40,329 bases of DNA from Paenibacillus sp. 32O-W. Its GTDB lineage: Bacteria; Bacillota; Bacilli; Paenibacillales; NBRC-103111. This document shows positions 7,913 through 15,914 of the stretch, piece after piece. How positions within the stretch are numbered: position 1 is the first letter of the stretch; each line of letters opens with the position of its first letter. The stretch is taken from the NCBI RefSeq assembly GCF_007679495.1, contig NZ_VEGP01000054.1, forward strand, positions 1 to 40,329. The letters run 5' to 3'. Made by a program: the position numbers and the translations under genes. The notes beneath the pieces were generated by a model. That model was not told the DNA's origin and searched no databases. It worked only from the letters and a program-made list of their open reading frames with translations.

Positions 7913-8383
7913 GTGGTCGTACAGCGTGCAGTAGAAGAAGATATAACTCCTTGGTTGAATCTGGCTTCGGAGGTGGAATATCTCTTCGGTCCAATGGTGG
8001 ATGATCCGAAGTTCTTGCTGGCACTGCAGAAAAATATTAGCAGGGGGAGCGCCTTCTGCATTCGTGAAAATGACGGCCTGCCGGGGTCCCGCCTTATGGG
8101 AGGACTTCTTTTCTCTTCGTCATCTGCTCCTGTCTATAAGATCGGTTGGCTGGCCGTTGCGTCCAGATCGAGGCAAAAAGGTGTTGCTACGGCATTAATC
8201 AAGCATGTTCTGTCCCTTGTGCAGCGTCCGGCGGAAGTGACGGTTACCACCTTTGGCAATGATATAGCAGACGGGCTTCCTGCCAGAAATCTTTATATCC
8301 AGCATGGATTTATTCCGGAGGAGAAGGTTTCCAACGGGCCGGAAGGCGGATCGCGTCAAAGGTTCAGGTTAGTCCTAAGATAA
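7913..8383 (+). CDS. GNAT family N-acetyltransferase
   Basis: 156-residue acetyltransferase. The core has YKIGWLAV, then the acetyl-CoA loop SRQKGVATALIKH, a TVTTFGND strand and ARNLYIQHGF. I chose the GTG at 7913 because AGGAGG (7899-7904) is exactly 8 bases upstream; a TTG at 7892 would overlap that site. The substrate is unknown. The long leader with an internal terminator suggests regulated expression, as seen for some antibiotic-modifying enzymes of Firmicutes. The next gene, a MarR regulator, has its own promoter. Confidence 0.8.
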   Translation: MVVQRAVEEDITPWLNLASEVEYLFGPMVDDPKFLLALQKNISRGSAFCIRENDGLPGSRLMGGLLFSSSSAPVYKIGWLAVASRSRQKGVATALIKHVLSLVQRPAEVTVTTFGNDIADGLPARNLYIQHGFIPEEKVSNGPEGGSRQRFRLVLR

Positions 8384-8391
8384 TGCGGGAC

Positions 8392-8420
8392 TTGCAGAGT
8401 GATCCGTTAATGACTATAAT
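8392..8420 (+). promoter_or_regulatory. Promoter of the MarR gene
   Basis: TTGCAG at 8392-8397 and a perfect TATAAT at 8415-8420, spacer 17 bp. The MarR-site candidate at 8418-8441 begins in the -10 element, so bound regulator would block transcription. Confidence 0.6.
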
Positions 8421-8441
8421 AATTAAGGTATCTAAATTATG
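8418..8441. promoter_or_regulatory. Candidate MarR operator 1 (autoregulation)
   Basis: Imperfect dyad: AATAATTAAG, spacer GTAT, CTAAATTATG. Its core TTAAG-N4-CTAAA matches the perfect dyad before the next gene in arm length and spacer. Overlap with the -10 implies repression of the regulator's own gene. Confidence 0.55.
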
Positions 8442-8461
8442 AAGGGTGCGAATATATTCGA

Positions 8462-8938
8462 ATGAAGAAAGTAAGTCCGGATCTTATCCGCGTAGTCAAA
8501 GATATGAACGAAGCGGATTACGCGATTAATATAATGCTGGTTCAGGCCTATGAGTCGCTGTTCAATAGCGATATTACGGCCAAGCAAACCATCCTGCTGG
8601 AGTTCGTTCACAAGCACGGGCAATTGACGGTCAGCGAACTGGCGGAACGGATGAAGGTAACCTCCAGTGCGGTCAGTCAAATCATCAGCAAGCTGGAGAG
8701 GGCGAAGTATGTGCGCCGGGAGATCAATCCGCTTAATCGCAGAGAGATTCTGGTTCGGCTGGATGAACGGGGAATCGAGCATTTTGCCAAGGAGGAACAG
8801 ATGGAGCTTTCCATCATTGAGCGCTTTTATTCTCAATTGGACTATGAAGAAGTCGTCACGATGAAAAATATCGTTCTCAAGCTCAAAGCGATCGTGGAGA
8901 AGGAGCTTGACGAAGCCGGGACCCTGAGGGACAAATAA
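8462..8938 (+). CDS. MarR family transcriptional regulator
   Basis: 158-residue winged-helix regulator. The helix-turn-helix spans about 58-85 (LTVSELAERMKVTSSAVSQII) and the wing carries NPLNRREILVRL, the usual MarR signature. Such proteins bind palindromes as dimers and release DNA on binding small aromatic or antibiotic ligands, or on oxidation. A matching palindrome lies in its own promoter and in that of the downstream hydrolase gene, so both are probable targets. The ribosome site (GAAGGGTG, about 12 bases upstream) is weak. The inducer is unknown. Confidence 0.9.
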   Translation: MKKVSPDLIRVVKDMNEADYAINIMLVQAYESLFNSDITAKQTILLEFVHKHGQLTVSELAERMKVTSSAVSQIISKLERAKYVRREINPLNRREILVRLDERGIEHFAKEEQMELSIIERFYSQLDYEEVVTMKNIVLKLKAIVEKELDEAGTLRDK

Positions 8939-8991
8939 TGGCCGGCTACGGGGAAAAGGTTATGCAGGGAGAAGCAAGATTCCCTGTGTCG

Positions 8992-9015
8992 AATTATTAA
9001 GTTTTCTTAATAATT
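8992..9015. promoter_or_regulatory. Candidate MarR operator 2
   Basis: A perfect inverted repeat with 10-bp arms, AATTATTAAG and CTTAATAATT, separated by TTTT. It ends 7 bases before a TATAAT (9023-9028) and so covers the -35 region of the hydrolase promoter. It shares arms and spacing with the site at 8418-8441. Confidence 0.65.
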
Positions 9016-9048
9016 AAGCATATATAATATAAGAAAGGAAGAGAAGCT

Positions 9049-10425
9049 ATGAGTATGAAACGACAAAGATTGGAGCAATTATTCGGAGGTTTGGCGGAAA
9101 AAGGTGAGGTGAACGGAGTTATTCTGGCTGCCGAGCATGGAGAAATCATTTATCAAGCTGCTTTCGGACAGGCTGATCTATCCACGAGCCGCCGGTTGCA
9201 GACAAACACCGTATTCGAGCTGGCTTCACTGTCGAAGCCTTTCACAGCTTTGGGTATCGTTGTGCTTGAGGAGAAGGGCATGCTCGCCTATGACGAGCCG
9301 ATTGAGCGGTGGCTGCCGGAGCTTCCTTACCAAGGGATCACCGTTCGCCATCTGCTCTGCCATACGTCCGGACTGCCGGATTATATGGACTTGTTTTTCG
9401 AGCATTGGGACCGTTCGAACATCGCGACCAATGCGGATGTCCTGAATCTGCTGGTGCGGCATCGCCCACCGGTTTATTTCGAGCCGAATGAAAGCTGGTT
9501 ATACAGTAATACGGGCTATGTGCTGCTTGCTATTCTTATCGAGCGGATAACAGGGCAGCGGTTTGCCGATTTTATGAGCGAGCATGTATTCAGTCCGTTA
9601 GGCATGAAGGATACGAGAGTTTATAATCGAAGATATAGCGGCGAGGTCATTCCCGATTATGCTTTCGGCTACATTTATGATCTGCATTCCGACCGCTATG
9701 AGCTGCCGGACCTTGTGCCGGAAACGAATTACGTAGTGTTTCTGGATGGCATCCAGGGGGACGGAACCGTGAATTCAAATTTGCATGATTTGTATAAATT
9801 CGATCAGGCACTTCATGCCGGACAATTTGTGAGCCGGAAATCGCTGGAACAGATATTTGCGCCGGCGAGTTTGAATAACGGCGAGACATGCGGCTACGGG
9901 TTCGGCTGGATATTGGAAGAGAAAGAGGGGAAGGGCAGGGCGGTGAGCCATAGCGGAGGGTGGCCGGGATATGCCACCAACCTGATTCGATATATCGATG
10001 CCGATATGACGCTGATTTATTTAAGCAATATGGAGCAGGATGTGGAATTCGACCAGGCTCTTCTTATCGCTGCCGAGCAAATTTTGTTCGATCTGTCTTA
10101 CGATGCTCCACAGCGTCCGGCCCAAAGGAAGCTTGCCGTCATAGACCCTGGTCTATATGAAAGCTATATCGGCACGTACCGGCTGGACGAAGGTGAAGGA
10201 GTCCATGAGGAAACCGTCGCAGTCGTTCTGACCGAAGGGGACAGACTGTACCTGCAGATCACCGGCAAAGTGCGGCTCGAGCTTTACCCGGCTACCGAAA
10301 CAAGGTTCTTCGTACGCTCAGTTCCGGTAGAAGTAAAATTTAGCATACAGAACGGGATGGGTAAGGCGGAGAAGCTGGTTATTCTGCAGGAGGGAACGGA
10401 GACGTCAGCGGTTCGGGTGGATTAG
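9049..10425 (+). CDS. Serine hydrolase of the beta-lactamase / PBP-like family
   Basis: 458 residues. The class C-type active-site motifs are present: S60-L-S-K63 in ELASLSKPF, Y152-S-N154 in WLYSNTGY, and H300-S-G in SHSGGWPGY. A C-terminal beta-rich domain follows (about 365-458). Members include esterases, D-amino-acid peptidases and EstB-like enzymes; true beta-lactamase activity is not implied. There is no signal peptide, so it is probably cytoplasmic. It starts 110 bases after the MarR gene and is preceded by a perfect palindrome, so it is probably the regulator's target. Confidence 0.85.
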   Translation: MSMKRQRLEQLFGGLAEKGEVNGVILAAEHGEIIYQAAFGQADLSTSRRLQTNTVFELASLSKPFTALGIVVLEEKGMLAYDEPIERWLPELPYQGITVRHLLCHTSGLPDYMDLFFEHWDRSNIATNADVLNLLVRHRPPVYFEPNESWLYSNTGYVLLAILIERITGQRFADFMSEHVFSPLGMKDTRVYNRRYSGEVIPDYAFGYIYDLHSDRYELPDLVPETNYVVFLDGIQGDGTVNSNLHDLYKFDQALHAGQFVSRKSLEQIFAPASLNNGETCGYGFGWILEEKEGKGRAVSHSGGWPGYATNLIRYIDADMTLIYLSNMEQDVEFDQALLIAAEQILFDLSYDAPQRPAQRKLAVIDPGLYESYIGTYRLDEGEGVHEETVAVVLTEGDRLYLQITGKVRLELYPATETRFFVRSVPVEVKFSIQNGMGKAEKLVILQEGTETSAVRVD

Positions 10426-10469
10426 TAAGCGATAAGCATTTCGTCTGTCGGATTGAGGAGGTAGGTGAA

Positions 10470-10571
10470 ATGGGTAAAATATTGGGTGTCCTAATGGCGG
10501 GAATTTTACAAAAGCCGAACTATTCTTACCGACATAGGCGGCATATAGTTCGGCTTTATCTATTCATGTGA
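10470..10571 (+). CDS. Possible small protein, 33 residues
   Basis: A short frame whose ATG (10470) follows an unusually strong GAGGAGGTAGGTGA ribosome site. The product begins MGKILGVLMAGILQ and turns basic (RHRRH). It runs through the terminator hairpin at 10511-10557, which argues against it. Possibly the relic of a longer gene. Confidence 0.25.
   Translation: MGKILGVLMAGILQKPNYSYRHRRHIVRLYLFM
10511..10557. terminator. Bidirectional terminator between convergent genes
   Basis: A 13-bp perfect stem: AAAGCCGAACTAT (10511-10523) with ATAGTTCGGCTTT (10545-10557), 21-base loop. A and T tracts at the ends suit both strands. It lies between the hydrolase (plus) and the WG/SLH gene (minus). Confidence 0.8.
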
Positions 10572-10577
10572 CTTCGT

Positions 10578-12197
10578 TCACGGATCAAATAAACGTAAAA
10601 TCGTCAAATAGGCTTGCTGACGCGTGTAGGAGCCCTTGGGATCAAATTCGTTATTACCGACACCGTTCATAATGCCCCGGGAGACCACATAAGCAACGGA
10701 ATCGTAAGCCCAACCGGCGATGAGTTCGTTATCCGCGAAGCTTGCAGGAGGGGCTGCCGTATCCAAATCCAAAACGTTGGCGGTATTTCTTAGCATAACG
10801 GCTGCTTCCTCCCGAGTCAGGCTGCCTTCGGGATCGAAGCGGCCCGCTCCTTTGCCGGACACAATTCCAAGAGTATAGGCGGCGAGAACATCCTTATCCA
10901 CGGTGTCGGTAAAGGGAGGTTCGGGCATTGAAACGTTTTTTTCTAATAGGAAGTGATCTATGCCGGTACCTGTCTGAGCCTCGATGAAATGGATGACTAG
11001 CGTGCTAAATTCCTGTCGCGTGATCTTGTTCCTATAGTCCTTCTGCAGCGCAGGGGGAATAAGCCCGGCCTCAATTGCTACCGATATCCCGTCCGCCGCC
11101 CAGTCATCGGGAGAGTCCGAGCCGGAAGGCAAACGGGATTCTGGGGCCGGATGGGCGATATAGCCCCATTTGTACCTTTTTTGAACAGGTGCCAACCCAT
11201 CGTTGAAATCCCCAGCAAATTCATATTGAAGCGGGATCACTTCATTCCCCGTTTTATCAATAAAGCCGTACTTCATATTTTTGCTGACTCGCGCCAACCC
11301 TTCGCTAAAATCACTTGCATTATGATACTGGGGCTTGACGATTTCCTTGCCGGTTTTATCAATAAAGCCCCAGACTCCGTTCTGTTGAACTCTGGCTATT
11401 CCTTCTTTAAAGCCAAGTACCCGTTCATATTGCGGCTCTACGACTACATTGCCGGATTTATCAATGAATCCGTATTTCAAGTCGAAATTTTCTTCCTTGA
11501 TGACGACTCCCATTCCTTCGTCGAAACCGATGACATAGTCGAACGACTTGCCCAAATGGACCTCCGTTCCAGTAAGATCAATGAGAAAGCTCTGCCCATT
11601 TTTCGTTACGGATGCAAGGCCATCGCTAAAGTGGCTCACCGACTCATATTGGATGGGAATGACTTCTTTGCCTGTCGTGTCAATGAACCCCATTTTTCCA
11701 TTCTTCCGAACCCAGGCCCGACCTTCATAAAAAGATCCTGCCTCGTCATACTGCAGCTTGACGACTTCTTGTCCGTTCTTATCAATAAAGCCCCATTTGC
11801 CGCCTTTGCTGACCGCAGCCAGTCCTTCTTTAAAGAAATCCGCACTGTCGTCGTATTGAGGAGGAATCCTATCTTCGCCTGTATTATCGATAAATCCATA
11901 CTTTCCCGCCCTTAAAATTTTTGCCATGCCCTCACTGAAATTCCATGTATAGTCATTGTAGTTTTCGGTGTACTCGTGGGGCAGAGGGAAGGCCAATTGA
12001 CCGGTCGTGTCAATATACCCATGCTGACCATCCTGTTCAATCTGCGCCAGCCCCTCACTGAAGGGCCAAGCCGCATCGTATTGGGGAGGGATGACAAATA
12101 CGGGGGATTGGGCGAACCCAGTATTTGCGATGCCCAGCAGGATAACCGCACAACCCATGATGCTGCACATAAGCTTAAAACAAATATGTCTGCGCAT
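10578..12197 (-). CDS. WG-repeat surface protein with SLH anchor domains
   Basis: 539 residues. A signal peptide (about 1-29, ending GFAQS) is followed by nine WG-type repeats (about 33-355) of the pattern KWGFIDKTGKEV followed by PQYD and an F-EGLA segment. The C-terminal part (about 370-539) contains SLH motifs: one degenerate, then two clear ones with FDPEGSLTREEAAVML and FDPKGSYTRQQAYLTI cores. SLH domains bind pyruvylated secondary cell-wall polymer, so the protein is probably displayed on the wall. The function of WG repeats is unknown; they form beta-rich arrays and are thought to bind ligands. I chose the ATG at 12197 (AAGGAG 12 bases upstream); an ATG at 12242 lacks a site. It is divergent from the next gene. 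Confidence 0.85.
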   Translation of the reverse strand: MRRHICFKLMCSIMGCAVILLGIANTGFAQSPVFVIPPQYDAAWPFSEGLAQIEQDGQHGYIDTTGQLAFPLPHEYTENYNDYTWNFSEGMAKILRAGKYGFIDNTGEDRIPPQYDDSADFFKEGLAAVSKGGKWGFIDKNGQEVVKLQYDEAGSFYEGRAWVRKNGKMGFIDTTGKEVIPIQYESVSHFSDGLASVTKNGQSFLIDLTGTEVHLGKSFDYVIGFDEGMGVVIKEENFDLKYGFIDKSGNVVVEPQYERVLGFKEGIARVQQNGVWGFIDKTGKEIVKPQYHNASDFSEGLARVSKNMKYGFIDKTGNEVIPLQYEFAGDFNDGLAPVQKRYKWGYIAHPAPESRLPSGSDSPDDWAADGISVAIEAGLIPPALQKDYRNKITRQEFSTLVIHFIEAQTGTGIDHFLLEKNVSMPEPPFTDTVDKDVLAAYTLGIVSGKGAGRFDPEGSLTREEAAVMLRNTANVLDLDTAAPPASFADNELIAGWAYDSVAYVVSRGIMNGVGNNEFDPKGSYTRQQAYLTILRLFDP

Positions 12198-12448
12198 AGC
12201 GGCAAAAAACTCCTTCCAATTGGATTTGTTCAGGCAGTTCATTGCTGTTAATAGCTGGATTATTATGTTCGATACTTATCATGAAATCCCTGCCGTTATG
12301 TACGATGGGTGGGGTCACCTCGTTATTGATTATTATTTCATAATTGGATAGTATTTGTGTCAGTATAGACTTTGGTAATAGGGAAAACTTCTTTTTTTTA
12401 TTTTCGCAGTATGACAATCATAAGGGTCCATGAAAGGCGGAGATCGAT

Positions 12449-12916
12449 ATGTCCGTTCAACGAAAGAGATGGCCGATCACTTGCGGGGTCGTCTGGTCTT
12501 TGCTGTTCGCCTTGATGAGCTTTTATTGGGCGAGTGGCGGCATGCTGGGGGTTAATACGCTAGGGCCGGAAATTTCGCGGCAAGCCGTCTTGCGCGACGA
12601 TAGCTTCATTTTCGTCGTATGGTTGACGGGGGTGGCCAAGGTTGCCGGGGCACTTTTATTACTCGCATTGAAGATTAACTGGAGCAACGGGCTTGTCCAA
12701 GCAGCGTTTCGAATTACAGCCATGGTTGGCGGAATACTTCTTTTCCTTTATGGGCTATTTAACTTAGTAGCAGTGCTGCTCATGATGGCTCAAGTTCTGA
12801 ATTTGCCGACAATCGACTCTTACTCGGCGTGGTGGCGCCTCTTCTTCTGGGAGCCGTTCTGGATGATAGGCGGGCTGTTTTATTTCGTTGCCGGCCGGAC
12901 GGCAAGAGCGGGGTGA
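12449..12916 (+). CDS. DUF3995-like integral membrane protein
   Basis: 155 residues with four likely membrane helices (about 8-28, 47-70, 85-108, 125-148). The first helix is followed by SFYWASGGMLGVNTLG, which resembles the YW-x-GG segment of DUF3995 proteins. GGAGAT sits just upstream of the ATG. No function is known for the family. It stands alone between divergent and convergent neighbours. Confidence 0.65.
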   Translation: MSVQRKRWPITCGVVWSLLFALMSFYWASGGMLGVNTLGPEISRQAVLRDDSFIFVVWLTGVAKVAGALLLLALKINWSNGLVQAAFRITAMVGGILLFLYGLFNLVAVLLMMAQVLNLPTIDSYSAWWRLFFWEPFWMIGGLFYFVAGRTARAG

Positions 12917-12938
12917 AGCATCCGGCCGAAACTGCTTA

Positions 12939-13406
12939 TTAAGTAAGCTTCAATCGCCGGATGATTTCAGTTCCGCTCCGGTCTATCTCCACAAAACCTA
13001 GCGATTCGTACAGGCCCGAAGCGCGATCATTCCCCGGCCTGTGACCTAGAATAATATATTCGCATGCATGCTTCTCCTTCATATAGCGAATCAGCTCCGT
13101 TAAGCCTGCCCTTCCCAAACCTTTGCCCTGGAATTGGCGGTCGATTACAAAGGCCATTATCCAGTATTGCCCGTCCTCCGGATCGATAGCGTAAATCGCA
13201 AGACCGACCAGATCGGTTCCTGAATAAATGGCGAGAGGACTATATCCGCAGTAGGCGGACTCGGCCAGCCAATAGACGGCGGGGACGGGGAATAACGTCT
13301 GCTGCTCGTCCGTAACTTGAATTTGTGTGCAGTCGTACCAGTTGTCGTGATCTACAGGGCGGAGCTCCACCCCGGAATAAAATCGTTCATCATTTTTCGG
13401 TTTCAT
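12939..13406 (-). CDS. GNAT acetyltransferase, BltD / polyamine-acetylase-like
   Basis: 155 residues. It opens with VELRPVDHDNWYDCTQIQV, a start seen in spermine/spermidine N-acetyltransferases such as BltD. The cofactor loop is RQFQGKGLGRA, followed by IILGHRPGNDRASGLYESLGF. AAGGAGG is about 10 bases upstream of the ATG. Polyamine acetylation is inferred from this resemblance only. Spermidine synthase and agmatinase genes are 22 kb away in the window. Confidence 0.8.
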   Translation of the reverse strand: MKPKNDERFYSGVELRPVDHDNWYDCTQIQVTDEQQTLFPVPAVYWLAESAYCGYSPLAIYSGTDLVGLAIYAIDPEDGQYWIMAFVIDRQFQGKGLGRAGLTELIRYMKEKHACEYIILGHRPGNDRASGLYESLGFVEIDRSGTEIIRRLKLT

Positions 13407-13674
13407 TAACCGTTGTCCTCCTTCGCTATGGCTATCCTCTGCTTTTCTTCAGAGATTCTCTTTCGTTCCCCTCCATTTATTTATATTGCCAGGGAGCCAA
13501 GATTCACAAGAGATTAAATGGAATATAACCGTTTTATCCCATTGCAGTAATAAAATAAAGCTAATAATTCCTAGTTGAAAAATTGGAATAATTGCAGTAT
13601 ATTCTGAGTATATAAAAAAGCATCCAACGATACCACTTTAGAAATGAATAACAAATCGGGAAAGGGTGAACGGA

Positions 13675-14748
13675 ATGCTGGCGAAAATTGGGTTGGGCGT
13701 TCTTTGCGGACTGCTGCTCGGCTTTGTCTTACAAAGAGGACGGTTTTGCGTGGTTGGTGCGTATAGAGATATGTATTTGACTAAAGATAACCGGATGTTT
13801 ATTGCCGTGCTGATTGCCATTGCGGTGCAAGCGATCGGGATCTTCGCCTTGTCAGGGCTGGGCGTGATTCAGCTCAGTAATGTATCCTTTACATGGCTTG
13901 GGGCTATTATCGGAGGACTTTTGTTCGGATTCGGCATTGTGCTCGCCGGAGGCTGCGCCACCGGTACTTGGTACCGTGCGGGAGAAGGGCTGATCGGCAG
14001 TTGGGTAGCTTTATTCACTTATATGCTTGGTACGGTAATTACTAAGGCAGGAATTTTGAAGCCCGTCAACGATCAAATTACTCAGTATAAAACAACCGAG
14101 GGGACGATTTACGGCACGTTCGGCATTTCACCCTGGGTCCTTATTGTTTTGTTTACTCTTCTTGTCGGCTTTATAGTTTGGAGACATTTAAGCAGGCCTT
14201 CCGTGAAAATCCCTTCGCTTAAGCCCAAGAAGACGGGACTAGCGCATATATTGTTTGAGAAGCGCTGGCATCCGTTCGTAACGGCGATTATTGTCGGAAT
14301 CATTGCCATTTTGGCTTGGCCGATGAGTGAAGCGACGGGGCGGATGTTCGGGCTCGGCATTACGACTCCTAGCGGCAATATTTTGCGCTACTTAACGACC
14401 GGCGATTCCAAGCTGCTGGATTGGGGAGTTTTCCTGGTACTCGGCATCGGTATAGGCTCTTTCATCGCGGCCAAAGGCAGCGGAGAATTTCGTTGGCGGC
14501 TTCCCGACCGCAAGACGATTCGCAACAACTTTTTCGGCGGATTATTGATGGGGTTTGGAGCCAGCTTGGCGGGAGGCTGCACCATCGGCAACGGTTTGGT
14601 GAATACTTCCTTGTTCTCCTGGCAGGGTTGGGTGGCCACGTTATTCATTATTCTGGGAACATGGGCAGCCACCTATATCGTTATTGTGCGCGGCCAACGC
14701 AAAGCTAATTCAACCGGCAAGGGATATCAACAATCCGTCCCGGCATAA
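13675..14748 (+). CDS. tsuA: YeeE/YedE family thiosulfate transporter (TsuA-like)
   Basis: 357-residue membrane protein with two homologous halves of helices. Three cysteines sit in the family's conserved motifs: GRFCVVG (Cys25), GGCATGTW (Cys94) and GGCTIGNG (Cys302). In the characterised TsuA these cysteines line the path that passes thiosulfate through the membrane. I used the ATG at 13675, preceded by AAGGGTGA; a GTG at 13666 lies inside that site. A TusA-like gene follows at 32 bases, the same pair as tsuA-tsuB. Import of thiosulfate for cysteine synthesis is inferred. Confidence 0.85.
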   Translation: MLAKIGLGVLCGLLLGFVLQRGRFCVVGAYRDMYLTKDNRMFIAVLIAIAVQAIGIFALSGLGVIQLSNVSFTWLGAIIGGLLFGFGIVLAGGCATGTWYRAGEGLIGSWVALFTYMLGTVITKAGILKPVNDQITQYKTTEGTIYGTFGISPWVLIVLFTLLVGFIVWRHLSRPSVKIPSLKPKKTGLAHILFEKRWHPFVTAIIVGIIAILAWPMSEATGRMFGLGITTPSGNILRYLTTGDSKLLDWGVFLVLGIGIGSFIAAKGSGEFRWRLPDRKTIRNNFFGGLLMGFGASLAGGCTIGNGLVNTSLFSWQGWVATLFIILGTWAATYIVIVRGQRKANSTGKGYQQSVPA

Positions 14749-14780
14749 CCGGATAATATAATAGGAAAGGATGATTCATA

Positions 14781-15011
14781 ATGAGTCAGCATCATTTGCA
14801 AGTCGTAGGGATGGTATGCCCGTTTCCATTGGTGGAAGCGAAGAAAGTCATGCAGGATCTCCCCGCAGGGTCCGAGTTGGTCATCGACTTCGACTGTACG
14901 CAAGCGACTGAATCACTGCCTCGATGGGCGGCAACGGACGGTCATGAAGTGACTTCTTTCGAGCAAACGGACGATGCCCAGTGGAGAATTGTGATTCGAA
15001 AGAAGAAGTAA
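14781..15011 (+). CDS. tsuB: TusA-family sulfur carrier (TsuB-like)
   Basis: 76 residues with the TusA fold and the CPFPL motif (active cysteine 13, CPxP). TusA-type proteins carry persulfide sulfur; the TsuB type supports thiosulfate uptake by TsuA and can have thiosulfate sulfurtransferase activity. AGGAAAGGATG lies upstream of the ATG. It is in one operon with the transporter. Confidence 0.9.
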   Translation: MSQHHLQVVGMVCPFPLVEAKKVMQDLPAGSELVIDFDCTQATESLPRWAATDGHEVTSFEQTDDAQWRIVIRKKK

Positions 15012-15053
15012 ATAAAGAAGGCGGTTGTTTACAAATAAATACAGAAAAAAAGC

Positions 15054-15084
15054 TTGCCCTTGACCTTACGTCAAGGGCTATACT
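15054..15084 (+). promoter_or_regulatory. MerR-type promoter and operator
   Basis: -35 TTGCCC (15054-15059) and -10 TATACT (15079-15084) are 19 bp apart, longer than normal. Between them lies a perfect dyad: CCCTTGAC (15057-15064), spacer CTTAC, GTCAAGGG (15070-15077). A 19-bp spacer with a central palindrome is the hallmark of promoters that MerR regulators activate by twisting DNA. The regulator gene starts 24 bases after the -10. Confidence 0.8.
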
Positions 15085-15107
15085 TTTTGGTGAAGGGAGT
15101 GGTAAAG

Positions 15108-15914
15108 ATGACAGAACAGAAATGGTATACCATCGGCGAATTTGCGAGGCTAACCCATGTAACGGAGCGTGCCTTGCGCTTTTATGACAAAAAAACGCTG
15201 CTTAAACCGTCCGGGCGCAATGCGCAGGGCCATCGCCTGTATTCAGATAAAGACATCGTTCGTTTGCAAAAGATCGTCACCTTAAAATATCTCGATTATA
15301 CCCTGGAAGAAATTGCGGAATATTTGAATAAGCCGGAGCTCGATTTGAAACGGTCTTTGGCTTTTCAGAAGCAATTGCTGCTTAAGAAGCGCGAGCATCT
15401 GGATAAGGTTATCGAAACCTTGAACAGCGTCCAGGAGATGATGGAAGAGTCGGAATATTTTCAGAGAGACGATATCCTGATGTTGATTTATGCCTTTCAA
15501 ATGGAGGATAGGCATAAAGATTGGCTCAAGCAGCGTCTTTCCCATACGACGGTAGATGCGCTATTTTTTGAAGGCCGGCCGGATGAGCGGAAGGAGTTTG
15601 AGCGCAGGCTAATGGCTATTTATGCGGAGCTTAAACAATTTGGCAAGGAAGGCAAACAGCCTGACGATCCGGTCGTTCAGGACAAGGCGCAGGAATTGAT
15701 AACCGTCATGTTTTCTTATATCGGAGAAGAGCCGATGGAAGAGTTTTTAACGAATATAGGCACAGAGTCGGTAGACCCGATTTTATTTCCCGATTTTACT
15801 CAAGAGGAGGACATTTTCCTTCAGCAAGTATTTGAAAATATGAATGATCCGCGAATAAGGAATATGTTCGAAGACACTGAAAGCCATACGAGGGAGGAGG
15901 GAGACAAGGAATGA
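15108..15914 (+). CDS. MerR family regulator, multidrug type
   Basis: 268 residues. The winged-helix DNA-binding domain is N-terminal (about 6-75: YTIGEFARLTHVTERALRFYD), followed by a long linker helix (about 80-125). The effector domain resembles the TipAS-like end of multidrug MerR proteins. The ATG at 15108 follows GAAGGGAG; upstream in-frame codons overlap the -35 element. The stop codon overlaps the start of the ABC gene (ATGA), so the two are translationally coupled. By family knowledge a bound hydrophobic compound would switch on regulator and exporter together. Confidence 0.9.
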   Translation: MTEQKWYTIGEFARLTHVTERALRFYDKKTLLKPSGRNAQGHRLYSDKDIVRLQKIVTLKYLDYTLEEIAEYLNKPELDLKRSLAFQKQLLLKKREHLDKVIETLNSVQEMMEESEYFQRDDILMLIYAFQMEDRHKDWLKQRLSHTTVDALFFEGRPDERKEFERRLMAIYAELKQFGKEGKQPDDPVVQDKAQELITVMFSYIGEEPMEEFLTNIGTESVDPILFPDFTQEEDIFLQQVFENMNDPRIRNMFEDTESHTREEGDKE

